In this document: positions 10,051 through 20,785 of the stretch, piece by piece
Numbering within the stretch: position 1 is the stretch's first letter
Layout of the letters: every line of letters begins with the position of its first letter
From: Gnetum montanum
Lineage: Eukaryota; Streptophyta; Gnetopsida; Gnetales; Gnetaceae
NCBI GenBank assembly: GCA_015680685.1
Contig: MNCI01004590.1
Coordinates: 435,753-465,801 of the forward strand
DNA length: 30,049 nt
Direction of reading: 5' to 3'
Made by a program: the position numbers and the translations under genes
Notes under the pieces: generated by a model
Databases searched by the model: none
Told to the model about the DNA's origin: nothing
What the model saw: only the letters and a program-made list of their open reading frames with translations

Positions 10051-12479
10051 TTTCATCTTAAGATAAGTAGAAGGGATGAGATGAGAAGGATGAGCTAAAA
10101 GAGAATACCATGTGATCCTTCTTAGTCTTTTTGTACCATACACATGTTCCATTCAAGCAAGCTAGATAGAACATATGATGGATAATACCTGGTGTATCAT
10201 AATGAATATCTTTCACCTTTGAGCATGCTTAACACTTAATTTACCACTTAGAAGCTTCCCAAGTGGTAAACATGGACTATTTTTGGGCGAGGAATCCTCC
10301 ATCCCATGTCAAAATTTTATCTTTCTACTATTTTTATTTATGTAGTTAATAAATATTGGTGTGTGTAGTTAAAATTTTATGCTTTTTAAGCTTTATGAAT
10401 ATTCACTCATGATATTTTATTTTCTTTTGAAGTGATTTTATTTGTGTATGTGGGAAAACTAGTTCATATGCTTAATGAATGCTTATCCAATAAGCCAATT
10501 GTGAATGAATGAGCTATAGATGTGATGACGATGTGAAAGTGCCAAATCAGTCTCATGTAGAGCTTTGATTAACAAAATGTCCTTGTAAGAAAATTCATTC
10601 ATACACATATCTTTTGTCCATCATTGATGAACTAGACTTAGATTTAGTAGGGAACTATGACTCATCCTATGCGTGGTTGAACCTAATGCTACTGGAACCA
10701 TGGGTAGGTGGTAGATCCAGATCTTAGGGTATGAGCTCTAGAATTCTGAAAGAGTTCTTGGTCACTAGTAAGGAAAGGATGTATCATTGAGGATCATTAT
10801 GATCATTGGGTGGGTCTCATTGGTGTGGTTGGACCAAGTTGCATTTGTTACCTTGCCTAGTCACCTTGGTAAGAAGATGTTTGTGATTCCATAAACTTGT
10901 ACATGCCATGTAGTAGGGGATGAAGTCTCATCTTCATATAATTAAAGACTCAAGGTAGTGATCTAGAACTCTAATCAATTTTAATGATTCTAATGCCTAT
11001 CAAAAACTCTCTTTTGATGAAAGAAATGGAATGAAAAGAAAATATGAAAAAAGAGAGAGAAAAGAAAAATGAGAATAGCAATGTTATTCCAAGCTTATTA
11101 ATCTATACAACTTGATATTTCTATTATCTTGAATTGATCTCATAGTTGCTCATATCATAATAATTTTTTGCAGTCATACCTATGCAAACCTTCCTCATGT
11201 TCAACCCATTGCTAGATCACTTAACTTTTTAGTCCAATATAATCTCTTGTTTATCCCTACTCATAGCCTTGAAGGCCTAGAAGTTTCTCTCTTAGTGAAT
11301 CTTGGTAATGTTAATTGTTGCTTCCATCCAAATTCTTAATCATTTATTATCAGGGTTATTAATCATCATCCTTAATCTAAGCCTTGATCACTTTCAAACC
11401 TAAACATCTTTCACTTTATTGGTCATGGTATTGTGATTCCTGTTGATATATGGGATTAGTTGGCATAGTTAAGGGAATTGATGAGAGGTTTCTAATAGCA
11501 TAAAATTTAGGGAGCCTACAGTGCATACATGTATGAATGAAAGAAAACCAAATTGAAATATTGACTTCCAAATGTTCAGGGGATGTTGCCTTGGTTTGGT
11601 TTCTACCAATGGTTAGATTGTAAAATACTAAAGGATAGATGACATTGGAAGTGATGGTTCATAACTAGTACTTGAAAGGGAGACTTGGAGGTTGATTCCT
11701 ATTGTATGAATGAGTAGCAGTGAAAGAATGTGATAGTAGATCTCTCATGGGATGTAGGACATACTCACATGTTCCATGAGCTAATTAAATGATTAGCTAG
11801 GGATCTAGTGATGTTACATCCTCTCCCTTTCTCTCTCTCATTCATTTTTCATTCTTTGCCTCTTATATTCCATTCTTGTCCATGGTTGTGTATGGTAGGA
11901 AGTCAATCAAGAAAAGTGGAGGATGAGATCTGGTCATCCAATGGAAAGGACTCTCATTTGATGCTAATGTATCATTGGTTATTTAGAATCCATAGGTGTT
12001 AAAGATAATAGTTGTCAAATTTCTTGAAAGCTCTATTGAATGCAATATTTGACAACTATTACAAGCAAGTGAGATAAAGCTTATCTCCTGGTGATGGTGA
12101 GGGATACATTGCATAAGACACTTGATTGGTCTTCCACTAGTGTAAGAGTTCACTCTTCATGTTTCAAGGTTTGACCATGATTCATTCACATTGATTCATC
12201 TCAATTGTGCTTGTATTTCATTATTCTTGGTGCTATAATCATTCTCCTATTACTCTAATGCATTTTCCCTATGAAACTAGATAAATTGATTAATTGACTC
12301 ATTTCCCATGATTCATGATATCACAAGAGGTAAATTTACAATACTCTTATTATCTTGCTCCTTATACACCTTGTGAGGTCAATTCCTAGTGAATTTGACA
12401 TGTTGAGGATCTTATGTGGAGCTCTAATAATGGTGGAAGATAAGTTTAAGGTTAAGAGGACAAAGTCTTAACATTTTTC
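10051..12479. other. Long AT-rich spacer after element B protease; no gene seen
   Basis: A T-rich block with a short GTGTGTG run lies at about 10,300-10,450. A purine-rich block (about 11,020-11,075, GAAAAGAAAA type) lies roughly 1 kb after the protease end. Element G has a T-rich/GT block and a purine tract at similar distances after its protease, so this may be the same kind of spacer. Nothing reads as RT, integrase or RNase H. The plus frame at 11808-12002 has no recognisable motif. Confidence 0.4.
12006..12061. repeat. Perfect 15-bp inverted repeat with 26-nt loop
   Basis: TAATAGTTGTCAAAT (12006-12020) is followed by its exact reverse complement at 12047-12061. RNA from either strand could form a stable hairpin. 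No surrounding gene or element end explains it. Confidence 0.85.
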
Positions 12480-12521
12480 ATGCTTAGGAGGATGAGTTGA
12501 TGCATTCCATATGTTATCATA

Positions 12522-12570
12522 GGGTCATTGACACCCCTACACTAGTGCATTTCCCCTGCATCAATGACCC
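12522..12570. repeat. Perfect 10-bp inverted repeat, possible LTR U3 box
   Basis: GGGTCATTGA (12522-12531) pairs exactly with TCAATGACCC (12561-12570). The loop contains CCCCTACA and TTTCCCCTGCATCA. These echo the hairpin upstream of the B LTR (CCCCTACATCA) and the TTCCCCTGCGATATC box in the G LTR. It may mark the start of an old LTR of this clade near 12,490, but no matching LTR body was recognised downstream. Confidence 0.5.
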
Positions 12571-12599
12571 ATTGTAAAGGATGGGGACTCACAAACACA

Positions 12600-13182
12600 T
12601 TCCATACTTTGTCATTTCTGATTTTTCTTTCTTTTCCTGCCTTTGATCTTCACAAATAAGCAAAACTCTATTGTTTTTTTATTACTATAATGGATGGATT
12701 GATAATATTTTTACAAGCCTTTTCTCAAGTCTTCTTGTCCTTCATGTTCTAGCTATGGTTTAAGCTTGGTGTCTTGTCACTTAGTCATGGGGGAGAGACA
12801 CCAATTTGTATATGTATTTAATGTATTTTATAGTTATTTAAATATTTCTACCTTATTTATAATTTCTCATGCATGCTATGATTCAATGATTATGATAATA
12901 TTTTTCAAGAATTTCCCAAGGGTATTATTTATCATTATTTTCATGTGAAATTTTTGAAATTATAGTATGATGCCTTGGTAAACTCACTTGATTTTTAGTA
13001 GATTTCATATCTTATCATGTTGTGGTGATTGTGATCCAAAGTCCATAGACTAAGAATAGTTGAGATTGAACTATCTTAGGCCTCTATTTATAGACTTTTG
13101 CATGAATCATTGATTTCTTAGGAGGAGGAGGGAAAAGAACTTAGATCCCCCAATCTAGAACCCACAGGTATTGCTCTAAAAA
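12600..13182. other. T-rich stretch with a TCATGGGGGAG motif
   Basis: No gene. The segment around 12,777-12,798 (TTAGTCATGGGGGAGAGACACC) closely resembles the segment at 29,093-29,113 in element G (ACTCAGTCATGGGGGAGATGGCCACC). In both places a T-rich tract follows. This hints at an old relative of G's post-protease spacer or a polypurine priming tract. Confidence 0.35.
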
Positions 13183-13560
13183 TGTCTTCATCTAGAAGAA
13201 GATCAGGAAGCAAGCACTCACAGTCTTGATCTTTGGGTTGAGCATGTTGTAGATAACTAGAAAAGTACTAGAAGAGTTAGTAGAAGATGAAGTTGAGGAT
13301 GCTAACAAGATCCAAGAAAGTATGGATGTTTACTATGTCTAGTACTGATCTATTCATAAGGAGAAAATTATCATCAATTCCTTGTGCTTGGTCCTTTTGA
13401 TCACAAGAAGTCACTATAGCAGATGAACTTCTACAAATACATTACCTAATTCTTTACATGGTACCAATATGAGGCAAAGAAATTCTACTAGAACCTTGCT
13501 ACTAATGGTACCATGACTTTTTTTGATGGAGTTCCTATGCATATTTTCACATGGGCAATC
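13183..13560 (+). pseudogene. Possible retroelement ORF relic (very weak)
   Basis: An ATG near 13,183 starts MSSSRRRSGSK and stops soon after. Further on, across frames, a piece reads FTWYQYEAKKFY, then after a stop NLATNGTMTFFDGVP. This loosely recalls the F-Y-x-N-L segment of the domain annotated as putative plant transposon protein in gypsy-derived ORFs. Many stops are present. I would not rely on this call without a profile search. Confidence 0.2.
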
Positions 13561-14099
13561 TCACAGACCACGAGATTTCGAAATGAACCAATGAAAAATT
13601 GGTAGTTATAGACTCAAAAGATTGAGCCAAAGCTCAAGTTAGAGATCATGTTAAAGATCTTTGATATGAGAAATTTTGAGGTAAATATTTTTAAACTTTC
13701 CTTTGTTCAAAATGCCATGTAAAAAATCATCATCCATAACTTTATGCTCACTAAATGATTATCAGGTATCTTTGCTCAAGGGGCTAAGGTTATGACCATG
13801 ATAAGAAGGAAGTGTGCCATTAATATCTCATATTTTCTCTATAAGACCTTAATTCAAAAAATTAAAAATATGTCTAGGGATAAGGGGAATGTTTATATCT
13901 TTCTACAGTTAATTCAAAAACTCTGTAAACTAGAGAGCATAGTCAACTATTGGACCTAGAAAATTTAGTTGCTAGAATAGAAATTAGAATATCCTAGGTG
14001 TTAGAATAGTTTTAGCCTCAAATCCCAAGGGCATTTAGAAAATAGGATTCAAGGCACCCTAGATAGTTTGGCCGATTACCTATGGACTTAAGAGAGTAT

Positions 14100-14235
14100 C
14101 AACAGAAATGTAACTGAAAACGTAAATGGAAGCATAAATATAAATGAAAATGTAAAGATAAATAAAAATGAGAACATAAATGGAAATGGAATTACAAATA
14201 TAGAATGGAAAAAAACATAGAAATGGAAATGTTAA
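14100..14235 (+). repeat. Imperfect AAATGGAAAT-type low-complexity tract
   Basis: Purine- and A-rich short words (AAATG, GGAAATG, ATAAAT) are repeated with small changes over about 135 bp. Confidence 0.6.
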
Positions 14236-14909
14236 CTCAGATTTGAATGATAATGAACTATTACTTTATTGCAATGGAAAATAAAGTTGCATGTTTGAAA
14301 AGGACAAATTTTATGTTAGGTACATATGAAGTCACTTGAGGGAGTTTGAAGTTTGTTGGAGCTGGTAGGCTATGTTCCTCATCAACTCCATGATCTAGAT
14401 TCTTCTTAGCTTTAATTTTTAGCAACTCCACACTAGTTTCCACCAAAATTAGCAATTGTGGTCACGAATTGGTATTCCACATTTGGTGCAATAGTATTAC
14501 ATGGGAGTTTCTGTGCCCAACGTAGATACTAGTTTTTCTCAAAGGGATTACAAGGTTGCAAGGCCTCTTGATTGCAAAATGCTTTTAAGCACTACTACTC
14601 AGGAGAAGTTGAAACCAAGTTATGTTGCTATTTTTCTTAAGGTTGTGGAACTAGAATAAGGTATCTATGTTTGGGCTTTATAGCTGTGAAATTGCTATTT
14701 TTGGGGATTACACATCACTATCATGATTAATGATAGATTGATGTCAATTTGTAGGTTACAATGGTTACAATTCCTAGTGTAGTTACCATTTGTAGTAAGT
14801 TTGGAAGACATAGTAATCACCAAAGCCCATTTGTTTACTATAAATAGTAAACAGACTTTTGTGACTATGCTGACACCATCCCAACTACACTTTCCATGGT
14901 GGACTATGC

Positions 14910-15130
14910 TAAAGTTGTTGGAAAATACTAAAAATTGTGAAAAATGTGAAAATGTTGAAAACCATGGGAAATGCTAGAAACTACTAGAAATGTTATAAAC
15001 CATGGAAAATGGTGTCTACACTAGTAATGTTACAACTACTGAAGACTTGGGGTGAATACATTGGCCATTATTTGGAAAATGGAAATGCAAATGGAAAATG
15101 CCACCAATTCCAAAATGGAAAATTCCAATA
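14910..15130 (+). repeat. Imperfect GGAAAATG tract
   Basis: GGAAAATG, GAAAATG and AAATGGAAA words recur at irregular spacing, with TACTAGAAA variants between them. The style matches the 14,100 tract, so both may come from one degenerate satellite-like source. Confidence 0.5.
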
Positions 15131-16593
15131 GTTCCAACACTACATCTTTGTTGGATTTTCATGGTGACTACACTGGGTTAGAAATGGAAAATCCCATCTA
15201 TTCCATCTACAATAGGGGGCAAATGGTTCTAGTGTAGTTGAGGCTATATCCCTATAAAAACCCATGAAAATGCTAATTTTGGCCATTCTTAAGGCATTTT
15301 TAGCCTTTCGAAGCCCAAGTATAGACATGAGATAACTTTTTCCACTTGGGAAGTGAGGCAATAGCAACTTCTAAGGAATTTTTCAACATCAAAAGACAAA
15401 GTATGCAAGATTGTAGCTCATGGATTACAAATATTACATTTACAATAAGATCTTACCTCAAGTTGGGAAATGAAGGTTATAATTTGCAACATGAATTTTT
15501 GGTGATGTTTCATTGGCCCCTCTTTATTGATGTTTAGAGGATCAACCCAAGAGACATTGACAAAGAATACAAAACACAACTATAAGTTTATCACCAATGT
15601 TCCCCCTCCACACTTGATTGAGTAGTGTTGAGCCATGTCAAAGAGTACTTATGATGATGGGATAAGATCATAATGAGGTACTAGATGGTAAAGGTAGTAT
15701 TTGGCTACAAGGAAATGGTTATGAGGGTTAAAAATGAGTTTTGAATACTAGAATCATGGTTATAATAATGAAATGACACTTTTTTTAATCAATGTGGTCT
15801 TGGCACTTTTTCCTTTGAAATGTTTGTCACTTGATGATGCATTTGAGAAACCAGCACTTTGCCCCAAGCCTTATTTGATCATTAGGCTTCTCCCTTTGCA
15901 AGTTTGAAGTCATTGCTTTTTTCTTTTAGGATTCATTGATCATTCATCTTCTTGGTAATTTGCTTTCCCATTTTTTTCTTTCTTTGAGATGAAACCTTCA
16001 TTGGGTTTCATTACTAAGATCGGTATTGATTTTGTTTTCCCATTGAATGAGATGTGTTACATTCAATGGACTTGTAGGTGGAGCATGATGAAGAAATATC
16101 ACATGACCACAATGCATAAGTGTCAAACATAGGTTATCATTGTTAGTCAAGGGTAAGGAAGGTTATGATCAGGATATGGGGTTGGGCTCAAGGGGTAGTA
16201 ATGGTAATGATGTGGAATAAGCACTCTTGGTACAGCAGGACAAGCCCATTGAATCTTACACATTGAGGTCACATGATGACTTACTACTATAATAAGTTAC
16301 ACATCCATGATGACTTTAGGCTTAATCCTACAAGCAAAACTTCAAGAGAAAAAGAAAATCAAACCTAAAAGTCGTGTTGTTACAATGCAATGCATAAGGC
16401 CATACAAGATAATTAGCAAACCAGACTATCCAAGGTCACCAATGTTACAAAGTTTCACAGTCCATTTGTTGTGCAAAAAGAGGTCATGTAGGCTCACTTG
16501 TTATTGGTTGTTGATGTTAATTTTTGGTATTCATGAGGTACATGTAGTAGGGCTTTAGATAGGAATGATTGACTAGATTGGCCAACTCATTCC

Positions 16594-17017
16594 TGTTGAT
16601 CTTTTGGTATGTCAAAACATTAAGGAAAATGGAGAATATAGGATGTTGTGAAGTGTGATACTTTTGTAGGGCATGAATGAGCAAAGTGAAGATCACAAGG
16701 ACCTACTAGACATGAATGAAGATTCAAGGAATGAGAGCTACAATGAGACATCAAAGTGAAGTCTACAAGAACTTAATAGGGGGAAAGGACAAAGATGAAG
16801 ACTATGACAAAATGAAGAAGTTCCCAAGATCTGGGATAAGCCAAATCAACAAAAGGAAGCCTTAGGAAGAAAAGATAAAAAACTGAGAAGACATCTACAG
16901 GAAGTAGAAGACATCTTGGTTGAGACACAGATGAAGCCAAGAAGACATCTAGCAAAAATAGTAGACATCTACTATCTAGAGATGACATCTACATGTAGGT
17001 GTCTCCATTGTAAGAAA
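16594..17017 (+). repeat. Copia element F 5' LTR, first part (split by element E)
   Basis: It begins TGTTGATCTTTTGG and runs collinear with the U3 of the E 5' LTR, which begins on the minus strand TGTGGACCTTTTG. Shared blocks include TATGTCAxAAC, TAAGxAAAATGG, TAGAAGACxxCTTGGT and AAATAGxAGACATCT. It stops exactly at the AGAAA target duplication at 17013-17017. The rest of the LTR continues at 23,165 on the other side of E. The two parts sum to about 1,124 bp once the duplication is counted once; the E LTR is 1,133 bp. The U3 carries repeated AGACATCT words. Confidence 0.85.
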
Positions 17018-17355
17018 TGAGGATTGATGAACTTAGAAGGGAGAACCAAAACTTTTTGTGATAAAGCACACAAAAGATTTAACATGGTTCTCCAACTTGG
17101 GTAGTCCACACTTGGAGGGTAGATTGCTAGAACACCTCTAGACTTTGTTGCTCTCAAAATATGGCTAAACGGTCCACACCTTATATAATCTTCAAGCCCC
17201 ACTTTGGAGTGTTGTGTTGCAACAATAGCCACTCAACCTTGCAAGGTTCCATTAGGCTTGGAATGTGGTTTCCATGCTTCCACAACCTTTACAATCTTGA
17301 GCTCCACTACAGAGTGTTGTATCATAGCACCACCAACTCAATGCTACAGGATGCC
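17018..17355 (-). repeat. Copia E 3' LTR remnant (U3 missing)
   Basis: About 340 bp match the low-coordinate end of the E 5' LTR (22,032-22,394). Shared blocks include AACATGGTTC, CAACTTGGGTAGTCCACACTT, GGACTTTGTTGCTCTCAAAAT and AGGCTTGGAATGTGGTTTC. The terminal TG at 17018 and the flanking duplication are intact. The U3 part and upstream R, roughly 770 bp by comparison with the 5' LTR, cannot be recognised between this remnant and the end of pol, so an internal deletion probably removed them. Confidence 0.8.
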
Positions 17356-17499
17356 CTAAATAGATGCATAGAGAAAAGAAAATGTTTTTGGTGTTTTGGA
17401 TTTGTTATTTTTGTTTGGTTTTGTTTTATGTGAAATAAAACTAGAAAGAATAAAAGACTCACATGACTAGACAAGGTCCTATCCCCATATCCATGCATA

Positions 17500-18298
17500 G
17501 AGATGCCAATCAATGTTCATTTAGGGGTTTTGTGAAGGCATTAGCTAGTTGACTTTTGGTTCCAATGAACTCTAGTTTGACATTACCATGTTGTGTATGC
17601 TCCTATATGAAATGATTGAGAATTGCAATATGTTTTATATGAGAATGTTGGATTAGATTCTTTGTCATGTTGATGGTGCTCTTGTTATCATTGTAAATAG
17701 GATTTGAGTCTATGTTTACTCCCAAATCTTTGAGAGCCTCTTTCATCTAAAGTAATTGAGCACAACAATTGTTGGTAGAGATATATTTAGCTTCTATGGT
17801 TGAAAGAGCTATAGAGGTTTGCTTCTTGATTGTCCAAGAAACAAGAATTCTTCCTAAAAAGAAATAATTTCCACTTGTGCTACGGTGATCATTAGAGCAT
17901 CCTACCCAATCTACATCACAATAACTAGCAAGATCAAGGGAGGAATCCTTTGGATACTAAAGGCCCTAGTTAGTAGTACCTTTTAAGTAGTGAAAAATTT
18001 GTTTAATAGTATGGTAGTAAGATTCTTTTGGAGCTAATTTATATCTAGTACACAATCCTATACTTAAAGTTATCTCTTGTTGACTTGCAGTTAGATAAAG
18101 AAGACTATCAATCATACCTCTATAAAGCTTGGGATCAAATGGCTTACCTTGACCATCTTTAACAAGTTTAGAATTTGTAGCCATTGGAGTACCTTTAACT
18201 TTAACATCAGCCAAGTTGTATTTGAGAAAAAGATGTTTTACATATTTGGTTTGATATAAGAAGGTTCCATTAGTTTTTTGATAGATTTTGAAACCCAA
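17500..18298 (-). pseudogene. Copia E RT thumb and RNase H
   Basis: The frame 18298-17966 starts in GFKIYQKTNG and covers FLYQTKYVKHLF, GTPMATNSKL and YRGMIDSLLYLTAS, the conserved copia RT C-terminal region, and ends at FHYLKGTTN. After one stop it continues with DWVGCSNDHRSTSG, SWTIKKQTSIALSTIEAKYIS, NDNKSTINM and HIKHI. The last block is LEFIGTKSQLANAFTKPL near 17,520. These are the copia RNase H motifs (D, E, D and the A-D-x-x-T-K tail). Three or so stops are present. The domain degrades RNA in the RNA-DNA hybrid. Confidence 0.88.
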
Positions 18299-18950
18299 GA
18301 AAGTCCTTGAGTTCTCCCATCATGCTCATTTCAAATTTGGACTACATGAGATCAAAAAACTTCTTGTAAAGAATTTCACTAGTGGCACCAAAAATAATAT
18401 CATCAACATAGATTTGAACAATTAGAAGATATTTAACTTCTATTTTAATAAACAATGTAACATTAGCTGTACCTCTTTCAAATCCATTTGATATGATATG
18501 TTAAGAAAGTATTTCATACCAAGGTCTTAGAAATTTTTTAAGATCATATAGAGCTTTCTTAAGTTTGTAGATATGATCACTCTTGACAGAATCAACAAAT
18601 GCTTTAGGTTGTTCAATATAAACTTCTTCTTGTATGGTTCCATTTAGGAACATACTTTTGACATCCATTTGATAGAGCTTGATTTTTTTGATGCTTGCAT
18701 AATTAAGAAGAAGTCTAATAGATTCTAGCCTAGCAACAGGAGCAAAAATTTCATCAAAATCTATTCCTTCTTGTTGGTTGTATACTTTGGTAACCAATCT
18801 AGCCTTGTTCTTTATGATGTTTTCATTTTCATAAATCTTGTTTCTAAAGATCCATTTTGTACCAATAATAGGTTTATTAGTGGGCCTAGGTGTTAATTCC
18901 TATACATCATTTCTAGAAAATTGAATAAGTTCATCTTGCATAGCTAAAAT
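18299..18950 (-). pseudogene. Copia E reverse transcriptase
   Basis: The open part 18797-18501 starts near the family's L-V-A-K-G-Y-x-Q motif (here [18 protein letters not shown]) and continues with [25 protein letters not shown] and [14 protein letters not shown]. These are the N-terminal copia RT blocks including the first catalytic Asp. The second catalytic turn, Y-V-D-D at 18399-18410, is intact. A frame shift lies near 18,298-18,310, at LKDFLGFKIY, and there are stops between 18,300 and 18,500. Upstream, 18,800-18,950 carries the divergent region before RT. Copies RNA to cDNA in the particle. Confidence 0.9.
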
Positions 18951-19610
18951 TCATTCTTCCTCTCTTTCGACTTCCTTAAAGGTTTTGGGTTCAAGTTGAG
19001 AGAGATATGCGGAAAAGGCATAGATCTCTTTGATTTGACTTCTAGTACAAACACTAGCTTCAACTTCTTTAATTACATCATTAATAGAGTGAGTTTTGCT
19101 AAGTCTGGTCATTTTTGGTAGAGTGGGGGATATCTCTTGATCATCATCGTCATTTTCTTCCTCTTCATGTTCACTACTAGATTTTAAATTCTTGTCATCT
19201 TGTAGTAAAGTTGGGTTGGAAAAATTTTGAATGGGAATAGTTTCTTCATTAGGTTGAAGATAAGTCATGTCATAATCATCTATTTTGACATTTATGGTTT
19301 TCTCTATAGTAGTGGTTCTTTTGTTAAATACTCTATATGCCCTACTAACTAGAGAATAACCTAAGAAATATCCTTTACTAGTTTTTGCATCAAACTTTCT
19401 CAAGGTATCTTTATCATTCAGCATATAGCATTTTGAACCAAAAACATGAAAGTAAGTTACTGAGGGTTTTCTACTAGTCCATAATTCATAAGGAGTTTTG
19501 GAAGTGAATCTTCGTACCAAAACTTTGTTGGACACATAACAGGTAGTGTTGATAGCTTCAGCCCAAAAGTGGTGAGGAAGAATCCAATCATTTAATGTTG
19601 TTCTTGCCAT
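18951..19610 (-). pseudogene. Copia E integrase, C-terminal half
   Basis: This 219-codon open stretch begins ARTTLNDWILPHHFWAEAI, right after the catalytic Glu region of copia integrases. It continues with TSKTPYELWTSRKPS, YFHVFGSKCY, KFDAKTSKGYFLGYS and YRVFNKRT, the conserved C-terminal copia integrase blocks. The rest is an acidic hinge (DLEHEEEENDDDDQE-like) leading to the RT domain. It is a fragment of Gag-Pol, and its apparent Met start is not a real start. Confidence 0.88.
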
Positions 19611-20298
19611 CTTATTTAAGATTTTTTTCTTTCATTTAGCTACACCATTTTATTGATGAGTTATTGTGGTAAAGAATTGATGTAGAATGCCATTCATTTG
19701 ACAAAACTATTCAAATTTTGCATTTTAAACTTACCTTCATTGTCACTTATAATAATCTTAATACTATCCTTTTTCTTTATGGATTTGATTGCTAATTCTC
19801 AAAAAAATGATCAAACACTTCATCTTTGTGATATAAAAAGGCAACCCAAGTAAAGCGAGAATAATCATCAATAATGGTTAGAAAATATCTTTTCTTTCCT
19901 AGAATAAGAGTTTGAATTGGATCAAATACATCCATATGAAGTAGGTTTAAGGGATAAGTAGTAGAAATACAATTTTTCTTGCCAAATCTTACCCTTGTTT
20001 ATTTTTCTTTTTGACAAGCTTCACATGTATTAAGGTTGAAATCTTTAATGTTAGGAAGACCATGTACCATTTCTTTTGTCATCAAGGTTTAGAGAATTTC
20101 CTTATTGATGTGGCTCAACTTCCTATGTCAAATATGTGTATCACTTGCACAACTTACTAAATAGTTAGATTTAAGGTTAGGTGAATTTTCAAATATAGTA
20201 GTATATACATTTCCTTTTCTAGATCCTTTAATCATAATATTTCCAATAGATAAATCCTGTATTCTACAACTTTCTTTTGAAAAGTTAACATTAAAATT
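19611..20298 (-). pseudogene. Copia E gag-pre-integrase and integrase core (broken)
   Basis: Across stops the minus strand gives HRKLSHIN (zinc-binding HHCC start), CEACQKEK, a LNLLHMDVFDPI block (first Asp), YFLTIIDDYSRFTWVAFL and IIISDNEGKF (second Asp), and then NKMV, LNERKK near 19,625 (catalytic Glu). The D-D-E order is recognisable. Stops and short frame changes break it in several places. It joins element DNA to the target in live copies. Confidence 0.82.
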
Positions 20299-20703
20299 TT
20301 AGTCAGAAATTTGACTTATACTAAGAAGATTATGTTTTAACCCATCAACAAAAAACACTTTGTTCACAATGGGTAATCCCTTACCTTTACCTCCTATGGT
20401 ACCAATACCTATTATGGGTGCTTCCATGTCATCTCCAAAAGTGATTGTACCAAAATTTTGTTCCATGAAGTCGGTGAAGTTAAATTTTTTACCTTTCATG
20501 TGCCTTGAACACCCATTGTCAATATACCATGTGCTAGCATTGTCTTTGGAGAAGGTAATTTGTGCCATCAAATTATTTTCAATCTTTTCTTCTTTCTCTT
20601 TCCAAACTTGCATGGTTCTCTTTCTAGGATAGTTTTGCAAAGAGCAAGAGTAGTGATGCATTGTAAGATAACAATGAACTCAAACATGATCGTATTTACC
20701 ATA
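20299..20703 (-). pseudogene. Copia E zinc-knuckle end and protease
   Basis: From 20,703 down, the sequence completes the zinc knuckle (GKYDHVxVHC) whose first cysteine lies across the solo LTR. It continues through a basic linker to NLMAQITFSKDNASTWYIDNG, the start of the copia protease. There the usual active-site triplet D-S-G reads D-N-G (AGC/AGT to AAT type change), so the enzyme is likely dead. GIGTIGGKGKGLP and FVDGLKHNLLSISQISD follow, the normal protease C-terminal blocks. The 120-codon frame 20661-20299 is open. The neighbouring element F keeps the same NLMAQ block at its own break point. Confidence 0.88.
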
Positions 20704-20712
20704 TGATGAGCC

Positions 20713-20769
20713 GTGATATCACGTACACGATATCACATCTGCCACGTGATATTGCATACACGATATCAC
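20713..20769 (+). promoter_or_regulatory. GATATC boxes of the solo LTR
   Basis: Four boxes are present: GTGATATCAC (20713-20722, perfect palindrome), CGATATCAC (20728-20736), GTGATATTGC (20746-20755) and CGATATCAC (20761-20769). They lie directly upstream of TATAAATA (20786-20793). They correspond to the GCGATATCGC boxes of the G LTR with CpG changed to TpG or CpA. Confidence 0.7.
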
Positions 20770-20785
20770 ATCCTGCCTCATCTTC

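Larger units (their letters stand above)
13561..16593. other. Unassigned AT-rich sequence left of the nested copia block
   Basis: No coding region could be supported. It contains two GGAAAATG-type low-complexity stretches (annotated separately) and a G-rich GTGGAGGGGGAACATTGG-like tract on the minus strand near 15,600. There is also a short inverted repeat ATGAAACC/GGTTTCAT near 15,990. Frames at 15052-15237, 15140-15367 and 16307-16558 show no motif and look like chance. Confidence 0.35.

Noticed and set aside
15590-15630. G-rich minus-strand tract as a polypurine priming site for an LTR element
   Set aside because: No LTR start or pol sequence was found beside it.
17161-17433. 90-codon plus-strand frame
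   Set aside because: It runs antisense through the E 3' LTR remnant and shows no protein motif. The matching frame at 22203-22391 is the 5' LTR counterpart.
18951-19610. 219-codon frame as an independent gene
   Set aside because: It is the integrase C-terminus and hinge of copia E, with pol domains before and after it on the same strand.
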